Assembly (NCBI RefSeq): GCF_006151785.1
Contig: NZ_VDDD01000001.1
Span: 1 to 64,000 of the forward strand
DNA from: Paracoccus marcusii
GTDB lineage: Bacteria > Pseudomonadota > Alphaproteobacteria > Rhodobacterales > Rhodobacteraceae
Direction of reading: 5' to 3'
DNA: 64,000 bases
A program made the translations under genes and the position numbers. The notes under the pieces were generated by a model. It had not been told where the DNA came from, ran no database searches, and worked only from the letters and a program-made list of their open reading frames with translations. Positions 1 to 10,586 of the stretch are shown here, in pieces (the first letter of the stretch is position 1; each line of letters starts with the position of its first letter).

Positions 1-1512
1 GGCGGCCTTTGGGGCGGGCGGGACCGGCGCGCGGGCCTGGGCCGGGGGCAGGGCGCGGCCCGCGGTCTCGGGGTGCCCGTTCACGCTGATGTCGGCCAGA
101 TAGGTCAGGATCTTGGTCGCGCGGTCCTGACGCTTCTTGAAGTCGAACAGGTCGTCGGTCGTGTCGATGAACTTGGTCGTGTAGGTGTCGTCCAGGAAGG
201 TCGGATGTTTCAACAGGTTGATGACGAAGTCGATGTTCGTGGAAACGCCACGCACCCGGAACTCGCGCAGCGCGCGGTCCATGCGGCGGATCGCCTGGTC
301 GGGGGTCTGCGCCCAGGCCGTGACCTTGACCAGCAGCGAATCGTAATAGCGCGTGATGACGCCCCCCGAATAGGCCGTGCCGCCGTCCAGGCGGATGCCC
401 ATGCCGGTGGCCGACCGATAGGCGGTGATGCGGCCGTAATCGGGGATGAAGTTGTTCTGCGGGTCTTCCGTGGTCACCCGGCATTGCAGGGCATGGCCCG
501 ACAGGGTGATGTCGGACTGGGCGGCATGGCCGGTGGCATCGGCCAGCGTCTCGCCCTCGGCGATGCGGATCTGGCTTTGGACGATGTCGATGCCGGTGAC
601 CTCCTCGGTCACGGTATGCTCGACCTGGACGCGGGGGTTCACCTCGATGAAGTAGAACTGCTGGCTGTCCATATCCATCAGGAACTCGACCGTGCCGGCG
701 TTCTGATAGCCGACCGCCTGCCCGATCTTCAGCGCCAGGCCGCAGACCTCGGCGCGCTGGTCCTCGGTCAGGTAGGGGGCGGGGGCGCGTTCGACCACCT
801 TCTGGTTGCGGCGCTGCACGGTGCAGTCGCGCTCATAGAGGTGATAGAGGCCGCCATGCGTGTCGCCCAACAGCTGCACCTCGACATGGCGGGCGCGCAG
901 GATCATCTTCTCCAGATAACCCTCGCCATTGCCGAAGGCGGCCTCGGCCTCGCGGCGGCCCTCGCGGACCTTCTCGATCAGTTCTTCGGGGTTGTTGATC
1001 GGCCGCATGCCGCGCCCGCCGCCGCCCCAGGACGCCTTCAGCATCAGCGGATAGCCGACGTCGGCCGCCTCACGCTTGATGGCGTCGAAATCATCGCCCA
1101 GCACCTCTGTCGCGGGAATGACCGGGACACCCGCCTCGATCGCCACGCGCCGCGCGCTGGCCTTGTCGCCCAACGCGCGCATCGTGTCGGCGCGCGGCCC
1201 GATGAAGGTGATGCCCGCCGCGGTGCAGGCATCCACGAAATCGGGGTTTTCCGACAGCAGGCCGTATCCCGGATGGATCGCGTCGGCGCCCGACAGCTTG
1301 GCCACGCGGATGATCTCGGGGATGGACAGATAGGCCGCGACCGGTCCCAGCCCCTCGCCGATGCGATAGGCCTCGTCCGCCTTGAAGCGGTGCAGGCCCA
1401 GCTTGTCCTCCTCGGCATAGACGGCGACCGTCTTCTTGCCCAGCTCGTTGGCCGCGCGCATCACGCGAATGGCAATCTCGCCCCGGTTCGCCACCAAAAT
1501 CTTCTTGAACAT
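1..1512 (-). CDS. pyc: Pyruvate carboxylase, N-terminal part (cut by window edge)
   Basis: The 504 visible codons are the N-terminal part of a biotin-dependent carboxylase that makes oxaloacetate from pyruvate, bicarbonate and ATP (anaplerosis, cytosol). The chain opens MFKKILVANRGEIA, the usual start of biotin carboxylase domains. The ATP-grasp glycine loop KASWGGGGRGMR is near residues 157-168 and the active-site stretch EVNPRVQVEHTVTE near 289-302. Beyond residue 455 it does not stop as AccC would. It continues through ISVNGHPETAGR and a Pro/Ala-rich linker, as in single-chain pyruvate carboxylases. The carboxyltransferase and biotinyl domains should lie left of the window. It diverges from uvrA across 221 nt. 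A PccA- or AccA-type chain is less likely because of the NGHPETAGR linker. Confidence 0.88.
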   Translation of the reverse strand, partial: MFKKILVANRGEIAIRVMRAANELGKKTVAVYAEEDKLGLHRFKADEAYRIGEGLGPVAAYLSIPEIIRVAKLSGADAIHPGYGLLSENPDFVDACTAAGITFIGPRADTMRALGDKASARRVAIEAGVPVIPATEVLGDDFDAIKREAADVGYPLMLKASWGGGGRGMRPINNPEELIEKVREGRREAEAAFGNGEGYLEKMILRARHVEVQLLGDTHGGLYHLYERDCTVQRRNQKVVERAPAPYLTEDQRAEVCGLALKIGQAVGYQNAGTVEFLMDMDSQQFYFIEVNPRVQVEHTVTEEVTGIDIVQSQIRIAEGETLADATGHAAQSDITLSGHALQCRVTTEDPQNNFIPDYGRITAYRSATGMGIRLDGGTAYSGGVITRYYDSLLVKVTAWAQTPDQAIRRMDRALREFRVRGVSTNIDFVINLLKHPTFLDDTYTTKFIDTTDDLFDFKKRQDRATKILTYLADISVNGHPETAGRALPPAQARAPVPPAPKAA

Positions 1513-1655
1513 GCCAAGCCCCCTTCCTCGTTGCCAAGCATCCTATCCGTGCTGCGATGCAGCGCAAGTGTTAGCGATAACCAGAAGCCTCCGCCCCGCG
1601 ATATGCGACCAAAAGCTGATAGGCCACGCAGCGGATGTCACGGTGCCGCAGCGAT

Positions 1656-1670
1656 GTTCCGCCTTCGTTC
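1656..1670 (+). promoter_or_regulatory. LexA (SOS) operator in front of uvrA
   Basis: The sequence reads GTTC, seven bases, GTTC (1656-1659 and 1667-1670). This is exactly the direct-repeat LexA box described for alphaproteobacteria. It lies 64 nt before the uvrA start codon, and uvrA is a classic SOS gene. The match is read directly; binding is inferred. Confidence 0.75.
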
Positions 1671-1681
1671 GCAGATGGAAC

Positions 1682-1709
1682 TTGCTTTTCGCCCAAGCGT
1701 CCCTATCTG
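1682..1709 (+). promoter_or_regulatory. Candidate uvrA promoter
   Basis: A TTGCTT hexamer (1682-1687), a 16-nt spacer and TATCTG (1704-1709) form a plausible sigma-70 type promoter just downstream of the LexA box. It would leave a leader of only about 18 nt before the uvrA start codon, so a promoter overlapping the LexA box is equally possible. Confidence 0.3.
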
Positions 1710-1733
1710 ATGCGACTGGTCAGAGGGGCACGT

Positions 1734-4601
1734 ATGGAACAGAAGTTCATCGAGGTTCGCGGCGCGCGCGAACACAATCTGAAAAACGTCGACATGGATA
1801 TCCCCCGCGATCAGCTGGTGGTGATCACCGGTCTGTCGGGGTCCGGCAAGTCGTCCCTGGCCTTCGACACGGTCTATGCCGAGGGGCAGCGCCGCTATGT
1901 CGAAAGCCTGTCGGCGTATGCGCGCCAGTTCCTGGACATGATGGGCAAGCCCGATGTCGACCATATCAGCGGTCTGTCCCCCGCGATCAGCATCGAGCAG
2001 AAGACGACCTCCAAGAACCCGCGTTCCACCGTGGGCACGGTCACCGAGATCTACGACTATCTGCGTCTGCTGTTCGCGCGCGCCGGGACGCCCTATTCCC
2101 CCGTGACCGGCCTGCCGATCGAGGCGCAGCAGGTCCAGGACATGGTCGACCGCACCATGGCCCTGCCCGAAGGCACGCGCGCCTATCTGCTGGCCCCCAT
2201 CGTCCGCGACCGCAAGGGCGAGTACAAGAAGGAGCTGGCCGAGCTGCGCCGCCAGGGCTTTCAGCGGGTCAAGATCAACGGCACCTTCCACGACCTGGAC
2301 GACGCGCCGACCCTGGACAAGAAGTTCCGCCACAACATCGACATCGTGGTCGACCGCGTCGTCGTGCGCGAGGGGCTGGAGACGCGGCTGGCAGACAGTC
2401 TGCGCACCGCGCTGAACCTGGCCGACGGCATCGCCCATCTGGAGCTGGCGCAGGAGGAGGGGGCCGAGGGTGAACCCGAGCGCCTGACCTTCTCCGAGAA
2501 GTTCGCATGCCCCGTCAGCGGCTTCACCATCCCCGAGATCGAGCCGCGGCTGTTTTCGTTCAACGCGCCGTTCGGCGCCTGCCCGGTCTGCGACGGTCTG
2601 GGGGTCGAGCTGTTCTTCGACGACCGCCTGGTCGTGCCCGATGCGGCCCTGTCGGTGGACAAGGGCGCGATCGTGCCTTGGGCCAAGACCAAGTCGGCCT
2701 ACCTGACCCAGACCATCAACGCGCTGGCGAAGCATTACGGTTTTGACAAGAAGACCCCGTGGAAGGATCTGCCCGACAGCGTCCAGCAGATGTTCCTGCG
2801 CGGGTCGGGCAAGGACGAGATCAAGTTCCGCTTCGACGACGCCGGCCGTGTCTATGAGATCAGCCGCGTCTTCGAGGGCGTGATTCCCAACATGGAACGC
2901 CGCCTGCGCGAGACCGACAGCGCCTGGGTGCGCGAGGAGTTCGAGCGTTATCAAAACAACCGTCCCTGCGGCGCCTGCGGGGGTTATCGCCTGAAGCCCG
3001 AGGCGCTGGCGGTCAAGATCGCCGGCAACCACGTGGGCGAGGTCGTGCAGCTGTCGATCCAGGAGGCGCTGGACTGGATCACCGACGCGCCGAACCACCT
3101 GTCCAAGCAGAAGGCCGAGATCGCCGCCGCAATCCTCAAGGAGATCCGCGAGCGGCTGGGATTCCTGGTCAATGTGGGCCTGAACTATCTGACCCTGTCG
3201 CGCGCGGCGGGCACGCTGTCTGGTGGCGAAAGCCAGCGCATTCGCCTGGCCAGCCAGATCGGGTCGGGCCTGACGGGCGTGCTGTACGTTCTGGACGAGC
3301 CGTCCATCGGCCTGCACCAGCGCGACAACGATCGGCTGCTGACCACGCTGATGAACCTGCGCGACCAGGGCAACTCGGTCCTGGTGGTCGAGCATGACGA
3401 GGATGCAATCCGCCATGCCGACTATGTCTTTGACATGGGGCCGGGGGCGGGGGTGCATGGCGGCACCGTAGTCAGCAAGGGCACGCCCGCAGAGATCGCC
3501 GCCGATCCCGACAGCCTGACCGGACAGTATCTGTCCGGCAAGCGCGCGATCGAGGTCCCCGAGACCCGCCGCAAGGGCAACGGCAAGAAGGTCACCGTGG
3601 TCAAGGCCACCGGAAACAACCTGAAAAACGTCACCGCCGAATTCCCGCTGGGCCGCTTCGTCTGCGTGTCGGGCGTGTCGGGGGGCGGCAAGTCCACACT
3701 GACCATCGAGACGCTGTTCAAGACCGCATCCCTGCGCCTGAACGGTGCCCGCCAGACCCCCGCGCCCTGCGAGACGATCCGCGGGCTGGAGCATCTGGAC
3801 AAGGTCATCGACATCGACCAGCGCCCTATCGGGCGCACGCCGCGGTCGAACCCGGCGACCTATACCGGCGCCTTCACGCCCATCCGCGACTGGTTCGCGG
3901 GCCTGCCCGAGGCCAAGGCGCGCGGCTACAAGCCGGGCCGCTTCAGCTTCAACGTCAAGGGGGGCCGCTGCGAGGCGTGCCAAGGCGACGGTGTCATCAA
4001 GATCGAGATGCATTTCCTGCCCGACGTCTATGTCGAGTGCGAGACCTGCAAGGGCAAGCGCTATAATCGCGAGACGCTGGAGGTGCAGTTCAAGGGCAAG
4101 TCCATCGCCGACGTGCTGGACATGACCGTGGAGGACGCGCAGGAATTCTTCAGCGCCGTCCCCTCGATCCGCGAGAAGATGGACGCGCTGATGCAGGTGG
4201 GCCTCGGCTACATCAAGGTGGGCCAGCAGGCGACGACCCTGTCGGGCGGCGAGGCGCAGCGCGTCAAGCTGTCCAAGGAGCTGTCTCGCCGGTCCACAGG
4301 CCGCACGCTGTATATCCTGGACGAGCCGACGACCGGTCTGCATTTCGAGGATGTCCGCAAGCTGCTGGAAGTGCTGCACGAACTGGTCGACCAAGGCAAT
4401 TCGGTCATCGTGATCGAGCATAACCTGGACGTTATCAAGACGGCAGACTGGATCATCGACATCGGCCCCGAGGGCGGCGATGGCGGCGGCGTGATCGTGG
4501 CGGCAGGCACGCCGGAGGACGTCGCGCAGGTCGAGGCCAGCCATACCGGGCGCTATCTTGGACCCATGCTGAACCCCGCCCGCAGCCGCGCCGCGGAGTA
4601 G
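1734..4601 (+). CDS. uvrA: Excinuclease ABC subunit A (UvrA)
   Basis: DNA-damage recognition subunit of nucleotide excision repair; it works with UvrB and UvrC. The 955-residue length is normal. Two ABC modules are visible: Walker [10 protein letters not shown] near residue 33 and GVSGGGKST near 648, with signatures LSGGESQR near 495 and LSGGEAQR near 835, each followed by an LDEP Walker B. Zinc-finger cysteines occur as CPVSGF/CPVC (about 258-283) and CEAC/CETC (about 745-770). The start [15 protein letters not shown] is chosen because the family begins just before [11 protein letters not shown] and a purine-rich AGAGGGG lies upstream. In-frame starts exist further up but would add a non-family extension. 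A LexA box upstream predicts damage induction. Confidence 0.98.
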   Translation: MEQKFIEVRGAREHNLKNVDMDIPRDQLVVITGLSGSGKSSLAFDTVYAEGQRRYVESLSAYARQFLDMMGKPDVDHISGLSPAISIEQKTTSKNPRSTVGTVTEIYDYLRLLFARAGTPYSPVTGLPIEAQQVQDMVDRTMALPEGTRAYLLAPIVRDRKGEYKKELAELRRQGFQRVKINGTFHDLDDAPTLDKKFRHNIDIVVDRVVVREGLETRLADSLRTALNLADGIAHLELAQEEGAEGEPERLTFSEKFACPVSGFTIPEIEPRLFSFNAPFGACPVCDGLGVELFFDDRLVVPDAALSVDKGAIVPWAKTKSAYLTQTINALAKHYGFDKKTPWKDLPDSVQQMFLRGSGKDEIKFRFDDAGRVYEISRVFEGVIPNMERRLRETDSAWVREEFERYQNNRPCGACGGYRLKPEALAVKIAGNHVGEVVQLSIQEALDWITDAPNHLSKQKAEIAAAILKEIRERLGFLVNVGLNYLTLSRAAGTLSGGESQRIRLASQIGSGLTGVLYVLDEPSIGLHQRDNDRLLTTLMNLRDQGNSVLVVEHDEDAIRHADYVFDMGPGAGVHGGTVVSKGTPAEIAADPDSLTGQYLSGKRAIEVPETRRKGNGKKVTVVKATGNNLKNVTAEFPLGRFVCVSGVSGGGKSTLTIETLFKTASLRLNGARQTPAPCETIRGLEHLDKVIDIDQRPIGRTPRSNPATYTGAFTPIRDWFAGLPEAKARGYKPGRFSFNVKGGRCEACQGDGVIKIEMHFLPDVYVECETCKGKRYNRETLEVQFKGKSIADVLDMTVEDAQEFFSAVPSIREKMDALMQVGLGYIKVGQQATTLSGGEAQRVKLSKELSRRSTGRTLYILDEPTTGLHFEDVRKLLEVLHELVDQGNSVIVIEHNLDVIKTADWIIDIGPEGGDGGGVIVAAGTPEDVAQVEASHTGRYLGPMLNPARSRAAE

Positions 4602-4605
4602 GGCA

Positions 4606-4656
4606 GGGGGTGCAAAAGAAAATCGCCGATGTTGCGTTTTTTCCTCTTGCACCCCC
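4606..4656 (+). terminator. Stem-loop after uvrA
   Basis: GGGGGTGCAA (4606-4615) and TTGCACCCCC (4647-4656) are perfect inverted arms around an A/T-rich loop, 4 nt past the uvrA stop. There is no T-run directly after the right arm, so it may be a 3'-end-stabilising hairpin rather than a textbook intrinsic terminator. Confidence 0.45.
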
Positions 4657-4726
4657 CGGCGGGCTTTCGTAAATACACGCTCACCGAAGGCGAGACGGTC
4701 AAACGGATCGCAAGAGGAACTGGAGT

Positions 4727-4798
4727 GCGGGCGTAGCTCAGGGGTAGAGCATAACCTTGCCAAGGTTAGGGTCGGGCGTTCGAATCGCCTCGCCCGCT
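4727..4798 (+). tRNA. tRNA-Gly (anticodon GCC)
   Basis: A cloverleaf can be drawn by hand. The acceptor stem is GCGGGCG with CGCCCGC. The D-arm is GCTC/GAGC. The anticodon arm TAACC-TTGCCAA-GGTTA has GCC at 4759-4761, and the T-arm GGGCG-TTCGAAT-CGCCT has one G-T pair. The discriminator base is T and CCA is encoded at 4799-4801. GCC reads the GGC and GGT codons that dominate glycine use here. Confidence 0.96.
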
Positions 4799-4807
4799 CC
4801 AAAAACA

Positions 4808-4836
4808 AAAGGCCAGACCTTCGGGTCTGGCCTTTG
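4808..4836 (+). terminator. Intrinsic terminator after tRNA-Gly
   Basis: The stem GGCCAGACC/GGTCTGGCC (4811-4819, 4824-4832) is capped by a TTCG tetraloop, flanked by AAA on the left and followed by TTTG. The next 220 nt (4837-5057) hold only short open frames with no recognisable product; I see nothing convincing there. Confidence 0.85.
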
Positions 4837-5057
4837 TCATTTGTCGCCTGCGGCTTGGCGTCAGGCGGCAACAACCCGAATTCCATCATGATTGCCTGCG
4901 ACGATGGTCTGGGTGATTCCGGGTGCACAAACAGCTTTTGTTGGCACGCGGAGGATGATCCGCCGGATGCGGCGACCATGGTCAGTCCCGCTGCCCCGTA
5001 CGCCGGTCAATCGGTGACGACATAGGCCGATCCAACCATCGGTACCCTTGGCGTCCG

Positions 5058-5090
5058 TGCGCAGGCGATCACGGGGGGACCGCCTGCGCA
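5058..5090 (-). terminator. Stem-loop at the 3' end of the flavoenzyme gene
   Basis: TGCGCAGGCG (5058-5067) and CGCCTGCGCA (5081-5090) are perfect 10-nt inverted arms with a 13-nt loop, 6 nt past the stop codon of the minus-strand gene that ends at 5097. There is no clear T-run, so it is called as a transcript-end hairpin with reserve. Confidence 0.45.
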
Positions 5091-5096
5091 ACCTTG

Positions 5097-7589
5097 TCAG
5101 CCGTCGACGCGAATGCGGGCGTTCTGCGGGTCGTGCGGGCTGTCCTCGGTCACCACCACGTCATACAGCTCGCGGAACATCCGCACCTGAAGCTTGGTGC
5201 CGGGCGTCGCCAGGTCGGGGCGGACATAGCCCATGCCGATCTGCTTGCCGAACGCCGCCGAATAGCCACCCGAGGTCAGGCGCCCGATCTTTTCCCCGTC
5301 CAGGAACAGCGCCTCGCGGCCCCAGGGGTCCGCATCCGCCGGCCCGTCGATCAGCAGCGTGACGCAGGTGGACCGGATCCCCTTGGCCTGCATCGCGGCC
5401 TTGCCGCGGAACTCCTTGCCCAGGTCCACGAACCGGTCAAGCCCCGCCTCCAGCGGCGTCGCATCCCGGCCCAGTTCGGTGCCGAAGGCGCGGTACGACT
5501 TCTCCTGGCGCAGCCAGTTCTGCGCCCGTGCGCCGACCAGCTTCATGCCCGACGGCTCTCCTGCGGCGATCAGCTTGTCGAACAGGTGGTTCTGCATCTC
5601 GATCGGGTGGTGCAGCTCCCATCCCAGCTCGCCGGTATAGGCGACGCGGATGGCCATGACCGGTACCATGCCCAGCTCGATGTTGCGCATCGACAACCAG
5701 GGAAAGCGGTTGTTCGACAGGGCGGTCGCGGGTTCCGCGTCACGGATCATCCGGGCCAGGATGTTCCGGCTCTCAGGCCCTGCCAGGGCAAAGACGCCCC
5801 ATTGCGTGGTCACGTCCTGCACATGGACGTACTGGCCCCCGGCGGCCATGAAATCCTGCGCCGACTTCACAAGGTTGTCGCGGTCGTAATCGGTCCATGC
5901 GCCGGCGCTGACCAGGTAATAGTCCTGCTCTCCACGCCGCACGATGGTGTATTCGGTCCGCACCGTGCCTGCATCGGTCAGCGCGTAGGTCAGGTTGATC
6001 CGTCCCACCTTGGGCAGCTTGTTGGTGGTCAACCAGTCCAGGAAGGCGGTCGCCCCCGGCCCGGTGACGGTGTGCTTGGCGAAGGCCGTCGCATCGACCA
6101 GGCCCGCCGTCTGGCGCACGGCCTCGGCCTCGGCCTTGGCGTATTGCCACCATCCGCCGCGACGGAAGCTGCGGCTGTCATGGTCGTCAAAGCCCTCGGG
6201 CGCGTAGTAGTTCGGGCGTTCCCACCCGTTTACATGCCCGAACTGCGCGCCATGCGCCGCCTGCCGGTCATAGGCCGGGGATGTACGCAGGGGGCGGCAG
6301 GCGGGCCGCTCCTCGTCGGGATGGTGCAGGATGAAGACGTGGTCATAGGCCTCCTCGTTCTTGCGGGCGGCGTATTCCGTGGTCATCCAGGACCCGAACC
6401 GGCGGGGGTCCAGCGAGGCCATGTCGATCTCGGCCTCGCCCTCGGTCATCATCTGCGCCAGGTAATGGCCCACGCCCCCGGCTGCGGTGATGCCAAAGCT
6501 GAACCCCTCGGCCAGCCACATGTTGCGCAGGCCCGGCGCGGGGCCGACCAGCGGGTTGCCGTCGGGGGTATAGCAGATCGGGCCGTTGAAGTCGTCCTTC
6601 AGACCCACCGTCTCCGACGTCGGAATCCGGTGGATCATCGCCATGTACTCCTCCTCGATCCGCTCAAGATCCAGGGGGAACAGGTCGGCGCGGAAGCTGT
6701 CCGGCACGCCGTATTCGAACCGCGCGGGCGCGCCCTTCTCATAGGGCCCTAGGATCCAGCCGCCGCGCTCCTCACGGACATACCACTTGGCGTCCGCATC
6801 GCGCAGGACCGGGTGTTCGGGGTTCCCCTCGGCGCGCCAGCGCATCAGGGCGGGGTCGGGCTCGGTCACGATGAACTGGTGTTCGACCGGAATGGCGGGG
6901 ATCTTGATGCCCAGCAGCTTGGCCGTGCGCTGTGCGTGGTTGCCGGTCGCGGTCACCACATGTTCGGCGTGGATGTCATAGACCTCTCCGGACGGGATCA
7001 GGTTGCCGCCCCGATCGACCATCTTTTCCACCGTCACGACCCATTCGGACCCGGTCCAGCGATAGGCGTTCACCTGGATCTTGCGCTCGATCCGGCAGCC
7101 CGCCATCCGCGCGCCCTTGGCCATGGCCTGCGTCACGTCGGCGGGGTTGATGTATCCGTCGGTCGGGTGGAACAGCGCGCCCTTCAGGTCCTCGGTGCGG
7201 ACCAGCGGCCAGCGCTCCTTGATCTGCGCCGGCGTCAGGAACTGATGCTCGATCCCGATCGTCTCGGCGGTGGCGGAATACAGCATGTATTCGTCCATCC
7301 GCGCATCCGTCTGCGCCATGCGCAGGTTGCCGCAGCGGGTGAAGCCCGCGTTCAGCCCCGTCTCGGCCTCCAGCCCGGCATAGAGCTTGACCGAGTAATC
7401 GTGGATGTGGCTGGTCGCATAGTTCATGTTGAACAGGGGCAGCAGCCCCGCCGCGTGCCAGGTCGATCCGGCGGTCAGCTCGTCGCGTTCGACCAGCAGC
7501 GTGTCCCAGCCCGCGCGCGCCAGATGCAGCGCGATGCCGCATCCGACCGCGCCCCCGCCCACGACCAGAACCTTCACATGCGACGTCAT
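5097..7589 (-). CDS. Dimethylglycine/sarcosine dehydrogenase-like FAD- and folate-binding enzyme
   Basis: An 830-residue flavoenzyme with the four-part layout of dimethylglycine and sarcosine dehydrogenases: N-terminal DAO-type FAD domain, a short FAO-type linker, then GcvT-like folate-binding and C-terminal barrel domains. [12 protein letters not shown] (residues 9-20) is the dinucleotide fold. STWHAAGL contains His45 at the place where the mammalian enzymes bind FAD covalently. Demethylation of dimethylglycine or sarcosine with one-carbon transfer to tetrahydrofolate is therefore likely; which N-methyl amine is used cannot be told. The start MTSHVKV has AGGAGA upstream; in-frame codons further upstream lack a ribosome site. 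It stands alone, divergent from panC. Confidence 0.82.
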   Translation of the reverse strand: MTSHVKVLVVGGGAVGCGIALHLARAGWDTLLVERDELTAGSTWHAAGLLPLFNMNYATSHIHDYSVKLYAGLEAETGLNAGFTRCGNLRMAQTDARMDEYMLYSATAETIGIEHQFLTPAQIKERWPLVRTEDLKGALFHPTDGYINPADVTQAMAKGARMAGCRIERKIQVNAYRWTGSEWVVTVEKMVDRGGNLIPSGEVYDIHAEHVVTATGNHAQRTAKLLGIKIPAIPVEHQFIVTEPDPALMRWRAEGNPEHPVLRDADAKWYVREERGGWILGPYEKGAPARFEYGVPDSFRADLFPLDLERIEEEYMAMIHRIPTSETVGLKDDFNGPICYTPDGNPLVGPAPGLRNMWLAEGFSFGITAAGGVGHYLAQMMTEGEAEIDMASLDPRRFGSWMTTEYAARKNEEAYDHVFILHHPDEERPACRPLRTSPAYDRQAAHGAQFGHVNGWERPNYYAPEGFDDHDSRSFRRGGWWQYAKAEAEAVRQTAGLVDATAFAKHTVTGPGATAFLDWLTTNKLPKVGRINLTYALTDAGTVRTEYTIVRRGEQDYYLVSAGAWTDYDRDNLVKSAQDFMAAGGQYVHVQDVTTQWGVFALAGPESRNILARMIRDAEPATALSNNRFPWLSMRNIELGMVPVMAIRVAYTGELGWELHHPIEMQNHLFDKLIAAGEPSGMKLVGARAQNWLRQEKSYRAFGTELGRDATPLEAGLDRFVDLGKEFRGKAAMQAKGIRSTCVTLLIDGPADADPWGREALFLDGEKIGRLTSGGYSAAFGKQIGMGYVRPDLATPGTKLQVRMFRELYDVVVTEDSPHDPQNARIRVDG

Positions 7590-7608
7590 CGCGCTCTCCT
7601 GTTGGAAC

Positions 7609-7640
7609 CGTTTCGCCTGTGATGCCCCATCGGTGAAACG
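7609..7640. promoter_or_regulatory. Inverted repeat upstream of the flavoenzyme gene (possible operator)
   Basis: CGTTTCGCC (7609-7617) and GGTGAAACG (7632-7640) are inverted arms with one mismatch, lying 20 nt before the flavoenzyme start in the gap shared with panC. Size and place fit a dimeric regulator site, but no regulator gene is adjacent. Confidence 0.25.
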
Positions 7641-7741
7641 CCGCGTCAAAGGCGCCCGACATCTGCGGGCGAAAAACGACATGGCCTTGCCCAGACCCGC
7701 CCCCGTCGCTAGGTTGCGGCCCACGCCAACAAGGGGGCACC

Positions 7742-8587
7742 ATGGACATCTGCCGCAGCACCGACGCCATGCGCGCCTGGCGCCGGGACGCGGGCCGCAC
7801 AGCCCTGGTGCCGACGATGGGCGCGCTGCATCAGGGCCACCTGACCCTGGTCGCGCGGGCCCGCGACTGGCTGGACGGGCAGGGTGGCGGCCGGGTGGTG
7901 ACCTCGATCTTCGTGAACCCCGCGCAGTTCGGCCCGAACGAGGATCTGGACAAGTATCCCCGGCAGGAGGCGCAGGACCTGGACCTGCTGCGCGAGGCCG
8001 GCTGCGACGCGGTGTTCCTGCCGCAGGTGTCCGACATCTGGCGCCCCGGTGCGCAGACCCATGTGCAGGTGACGCAGTTGGGCGGCATCCTGATGGGCCG
8101 CCTGCGCCCCGGCCATTTCCGCGGCGTGGCGACCGTGGTCACCAAGCTGTTCAACATCGTCCAGCCCCAGGCCGCGGCTTTCGGCGAAAAGGACTATCAG
8201 CAGCTGACCCTGATCACCCGCATGGTCGAGGACCTGGACATTCCCGTGACCATCCTGCCCGTGCCCACCGTGCGCGAACCCGACGGGCTGGCGATGTCCT
8301 CGCGCAACCAGCGCCTGACGGCAGAGGATCGCGCAGCCGCCCCGGTGCTGGCCCGTGCGCTGGACCATGCGGCGGAATCGGTCGCGATGGGTACACCCGT
8401 CAGCCTGCTGCGCCGCCAGATCCGCGCCATCCTGTCCACGGAACCGCGGGCCGACATCCGCTCGATCGACATCCGCGACGCGCGCGACCTGTCACGCATC
8501 GCCGTCGTGGGCGGTCCGGTGGCGATCCTGCTGGCCGTCCGTTTCGGCGACGTGCTGCTGATCGACCAGCGCACCGCCCATCCCTGA
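7742..8587 (+). CDS. panC: Pantothenate synthetase
   Basis: Joins pantoate and beta-alanine with ATP to make pantothenate, the last step of vitamin B5 synthesis (cytosol). The 281-residue length is typical. Family motifs visible are [14 protein letters not shown] (adenylate-binding HxGH), [37 protein letters not shown] and MSSRNQRLT. The start is the first ATG, 5 nt after AAGGGGG. It is followed 38 nt later by panB on the same strand, so the two pathway enzymes are probably cotranscribed. Confidence 0.96.
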   Translation: MDICRSTDAMRAWRRDAGRTALVPTMGALHQGHLTLVARARDWLDGQGGGRVVTSIFVNPAQFGPNEDLDKYPRQEAQDLDLLREAGCDAVFLPQVSDIWRPGAQTHVQVTQLGGILMGRLRPGHFRGVATVVTKLFNIVQPQAAAFGEKDYQQLTLITRMVEDLDIPVTILPVPTVREPDGLAMSSRNQRLTAEDRAAAPVLARALDHAAESVAMGTPVSLLRRQIRAILSTEPRADIRSIDIRDARDLSRIAVVGGPVAILLAVRFGDVLLIDQRTAHP

Positions 8588-8625
8588 CCCGCGCGGCCCC
8601 GCGCATCCCCTTGAAAGGTCGACCC

Positions 8626-9435
8626 ATGTCCGCGCAAGCCCCCGTCCGCCGCGTCACCGCGCCCCAGATCGCCGACCGCAAGGGTGCGGCCCCCATCGTC
8701 GCGCTGACCGCCTATACCGCGCCGATGGCGGCAATGGTCGATGCCCATGCCGATGTGATCCTGGTGGGCGACAGCCTGGGCATGGTGGTCCACGGCCTGC
8801 CCTCGACCATCGGGGTCACGCTGGAGATGATGATCCTGCACGGCCAGGCCGTCATGCGCGGGTCCGACCGCGCCATGGTCGTCATCGACATGCCCTTCGG
8901 AAGTTATGAGGAATCGCCGGAACAGGCGTTCCGCAACGCCGCCCGCGTGATGGCCCAGACCAGCGCCGGCGCCGTCAAGCTGGAGGGGGGCGCCCGCATG
9001 GCCCCCACCATCCGCTTTCTGGTCGACCGCGGCATCCCGGTCATGGCCCATGTCGGCCTCACGCCGCAGGCCACGAACACGATGGGCGGCTTCAAGACGC
9101 AGGGCCGCGATCCGGCCACCTGGCCCGCCTTCGTCGCGGATGCCCGCGCGGTCGCCGATGCGGGCGCGTTCAGCGTCGTGGTCGAGGGGGTGATGGAGGC
9201 CTTGGCCGATCAGATCACCGATGCCATCGCCGTGCCGACCATCGGCATCGGCGCCAGCGCGCGCTGCGACGGGCAGATCCTGGTGCTGGACGACATGCTG
9301 GGCCTGTCGGGTCGCGTGCCGCGCTTTGTCCGCCGTTTCGGGGAACTGGGCAACGAGGCCGACCAGGCCATCGCCGCCTATGCGGCCGCGGTCCGTGACC
9401 GCAGCTTTCCGGCCGCGGCCGAACTGTACCGCTAA
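8626..9435 (+). CDS. panB: 3-methyl-2-oxobutanoate hydroxymethyltransferase
   Basis: Makes ketopantoate from alpha-ketoisovalerate and methylene-tetrahydrofolate, two steps upstream of PanC. It is 269 residues, a TIM barrel. Visible motifs are [14 protein letters not shown] (Mg-binding Asp), [11 protein letters not shown], and [10 protein letters not shown] with the catalytic Glu. An AAAGG precedes the chosen ATG. The frame stays open far upstream, but that part overlaps panC and does not resemble PanB. It converges on the MFS gene with an 8-nt gap. Confidence 0.96.
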   Translation: MSAQAPVRRVTAPQIADRKGAAPIVALTAYTAPMAAMVDAHADVILVGDSLGMVVHGLPSTIGVTLEMMILHGQAVMRGSDRAMVVIDMPFGSYEESPEQAFRNAARVMAQTSAGAVKLEGGARMAPTIRFLVDRGIPVMAHVGLTPQATNTMGGFKTQGRDPATWPAFVADARAVADAGAFSVVVEGVMEALADQITDAIAVPTIGIGASARCDGQILVLDDMLGLSGRVPRFVRRFGELGNEADQAIAAYAAAVRDRSFPAAAELYR

Positions 9436-9443
9436 GGCGGCGC

Positions 9444-10586
9444 TCAGTCGTCGCGCGGTTCGAAATCGGCGGTGGCGGCCAGGCGGGACAGCAGCAGCGG
9501 GATCAGCAGCAGGGCGGCAAGCCCCAGATAGATGGTGCCAAGGCTGAGGTGTTCCGCCAGGAAACCGATGCTGCCCGGCGCCAGCAGGATGCCGGAATAG
9601 CCCATCATCGTGACCACCGACAGGCCCATGCCCGCGGCCAGTCCCGGCACGTTCCCGGCCGCGGAAAAGGCGATGGGCACCATGTTCGCGATGCCGATGC
9701 CCGCCAGCGCGAATCCCGCGATCGCCGGGGCGGGGCTGCTCGACAGCCCGGCAAGGACCAGGCCCGCCATCGCCACGGCCGAACTGGCGCGCAGGGTGGT
9801 GACCGCGCCAAAGCGCCGGCGCAGCCCGTCGCCCGCAAAGCGCATCGCCGCCATCGTGCCCGCGCAGGCGGCAAAGCCCAGGCCCGCGACCGACAGCGAC
9901 GCGCCCATCTCGCGCTGCAGATAGACGGCGGCCCAATCCAGGATCGCGCCTTCGGGAATCATCGCGGCCAGGGCCATCAGCCCGATCAGCCAGGGCAGGG
10001 GGCTGCGCGGCAAGCGCAGCGGCGCCTTGGGCGAGCCAGCCTCGGGGGCGTCCTCCAGCAGGCGGGACAGCGCCAACAGCAGCACCAGCGCAAAGACCGC
10101 GGTGATGACGACGGCATGGGCCAGCTCCCCGAATCGCTGGATCAGCCAGCCGCCCGCGGCGGCGCCGGCAAAGGCGCCCAGGCTCCAGAAGCCGTGGCAG
10201 GACGACATGATCGCCCGGCCGCGCGCGCGTTCCACCGCGACCGCGTTGGCGTTCATCGCCACGTCCATGCCGCCGACCATGCCGCCGAACAGCACCACGG
10301 TCGCCGCCACCATCCAATAGGTCGGCGCCAGAGAGATCCAGATCATCGACGGCGCGGCCAGCCACGCGGCCAGCCGCACGGCGCTGGCCGATCCGGCCCG
10401 TGCGACCATCGCCCCGAACAGCGGCATCACGCAGATCGAGCCCAGGCCCAGCCCCAGCACGATCACCCCGGCGCTGGCCTCGGTGATGCCAAGCCTTTCC
10501 ATCAGGACGGGAATTTTCGGCGCCCAGCTGCCCACCAGCAGGCCGTTCACGAAAAACAGGGCCGACACGGCCCAACGCATCGTCAT
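9444..10586 (-). CDS. MFS transporter of unknown substrate
   Basis: A 380-residue, strongly hydrophobic protein with about 12 predicted membrane segments. It begins FFVNGLLVGSWAPKIP, as in the small MFS group that includes YbjJ-like sugar or metabolite carriers. A charged loop (EDAPEAGSPKAPLRLPR) near the middle splits the two six-helix halves. Its start overlaps the stop of the upstream 2-hydroxyacid dehydrogenase by one base (TGATG), so the pair is translationally coupled, and a role in moving an organic acid or sugar acid is a reasonable guess. The substrate cannot be read from the sequence. Confidence 0.72.
   Translation of the reverse strand: MTMRWAVSALFFVNGLLVGSWAPKIPVLMERLGITEASAGVIVLGLGLGSICVMPLFGAMVARAGSASAVRLAAWLAAPSMIWISLAPTYWMVAATVVLFGGMVGGMDVAMNANAVAVERARGRAIMSSCHGFWSLGAFAGAAAGGWLIQRFGELAHAVVITAVFALVLLLALSRLLEDAPEAGSPKAPLRLPRSPLPWLIGLMALAAMIPEGAILDWAAVYLQREMGASLSVAGLGFAACAGTMAAMRFAGDGLRRRFGAVTTLRASSAVAMAGLVLAGLSSSPAPAIAGFALAGIGIANMVPIAFSAAGNVPGLAAGMGLSVVTMMGYSGILLAPGSIGFLAEHLSLGTIYLGLAALLLIPLLLSRLAATADFEPRDD

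Noticed and set aside
1638-4979. A 1113-codon open frame antisense to uvrA
   Set aside because: Its protein has no family motif and a His/Asp/Arg/Leu-rich composition typical of the complementary frame of GC-rich genes. uvrA on the other strand is certain.
4837-5057. Riboswitch or small RNA after tRNA-Gly
   Set aside because: No conserved riboswitch core or extended fold could be recognised by eye.
4834-5091. Short open frames on both strands between tRNA-Gly and the flavoenzyme gene (63 and 76 codons)
   Set aside because: There is no ribosome site, no recognisable domain, and they overlap the tRNA terminator or the 3' stem-loop.
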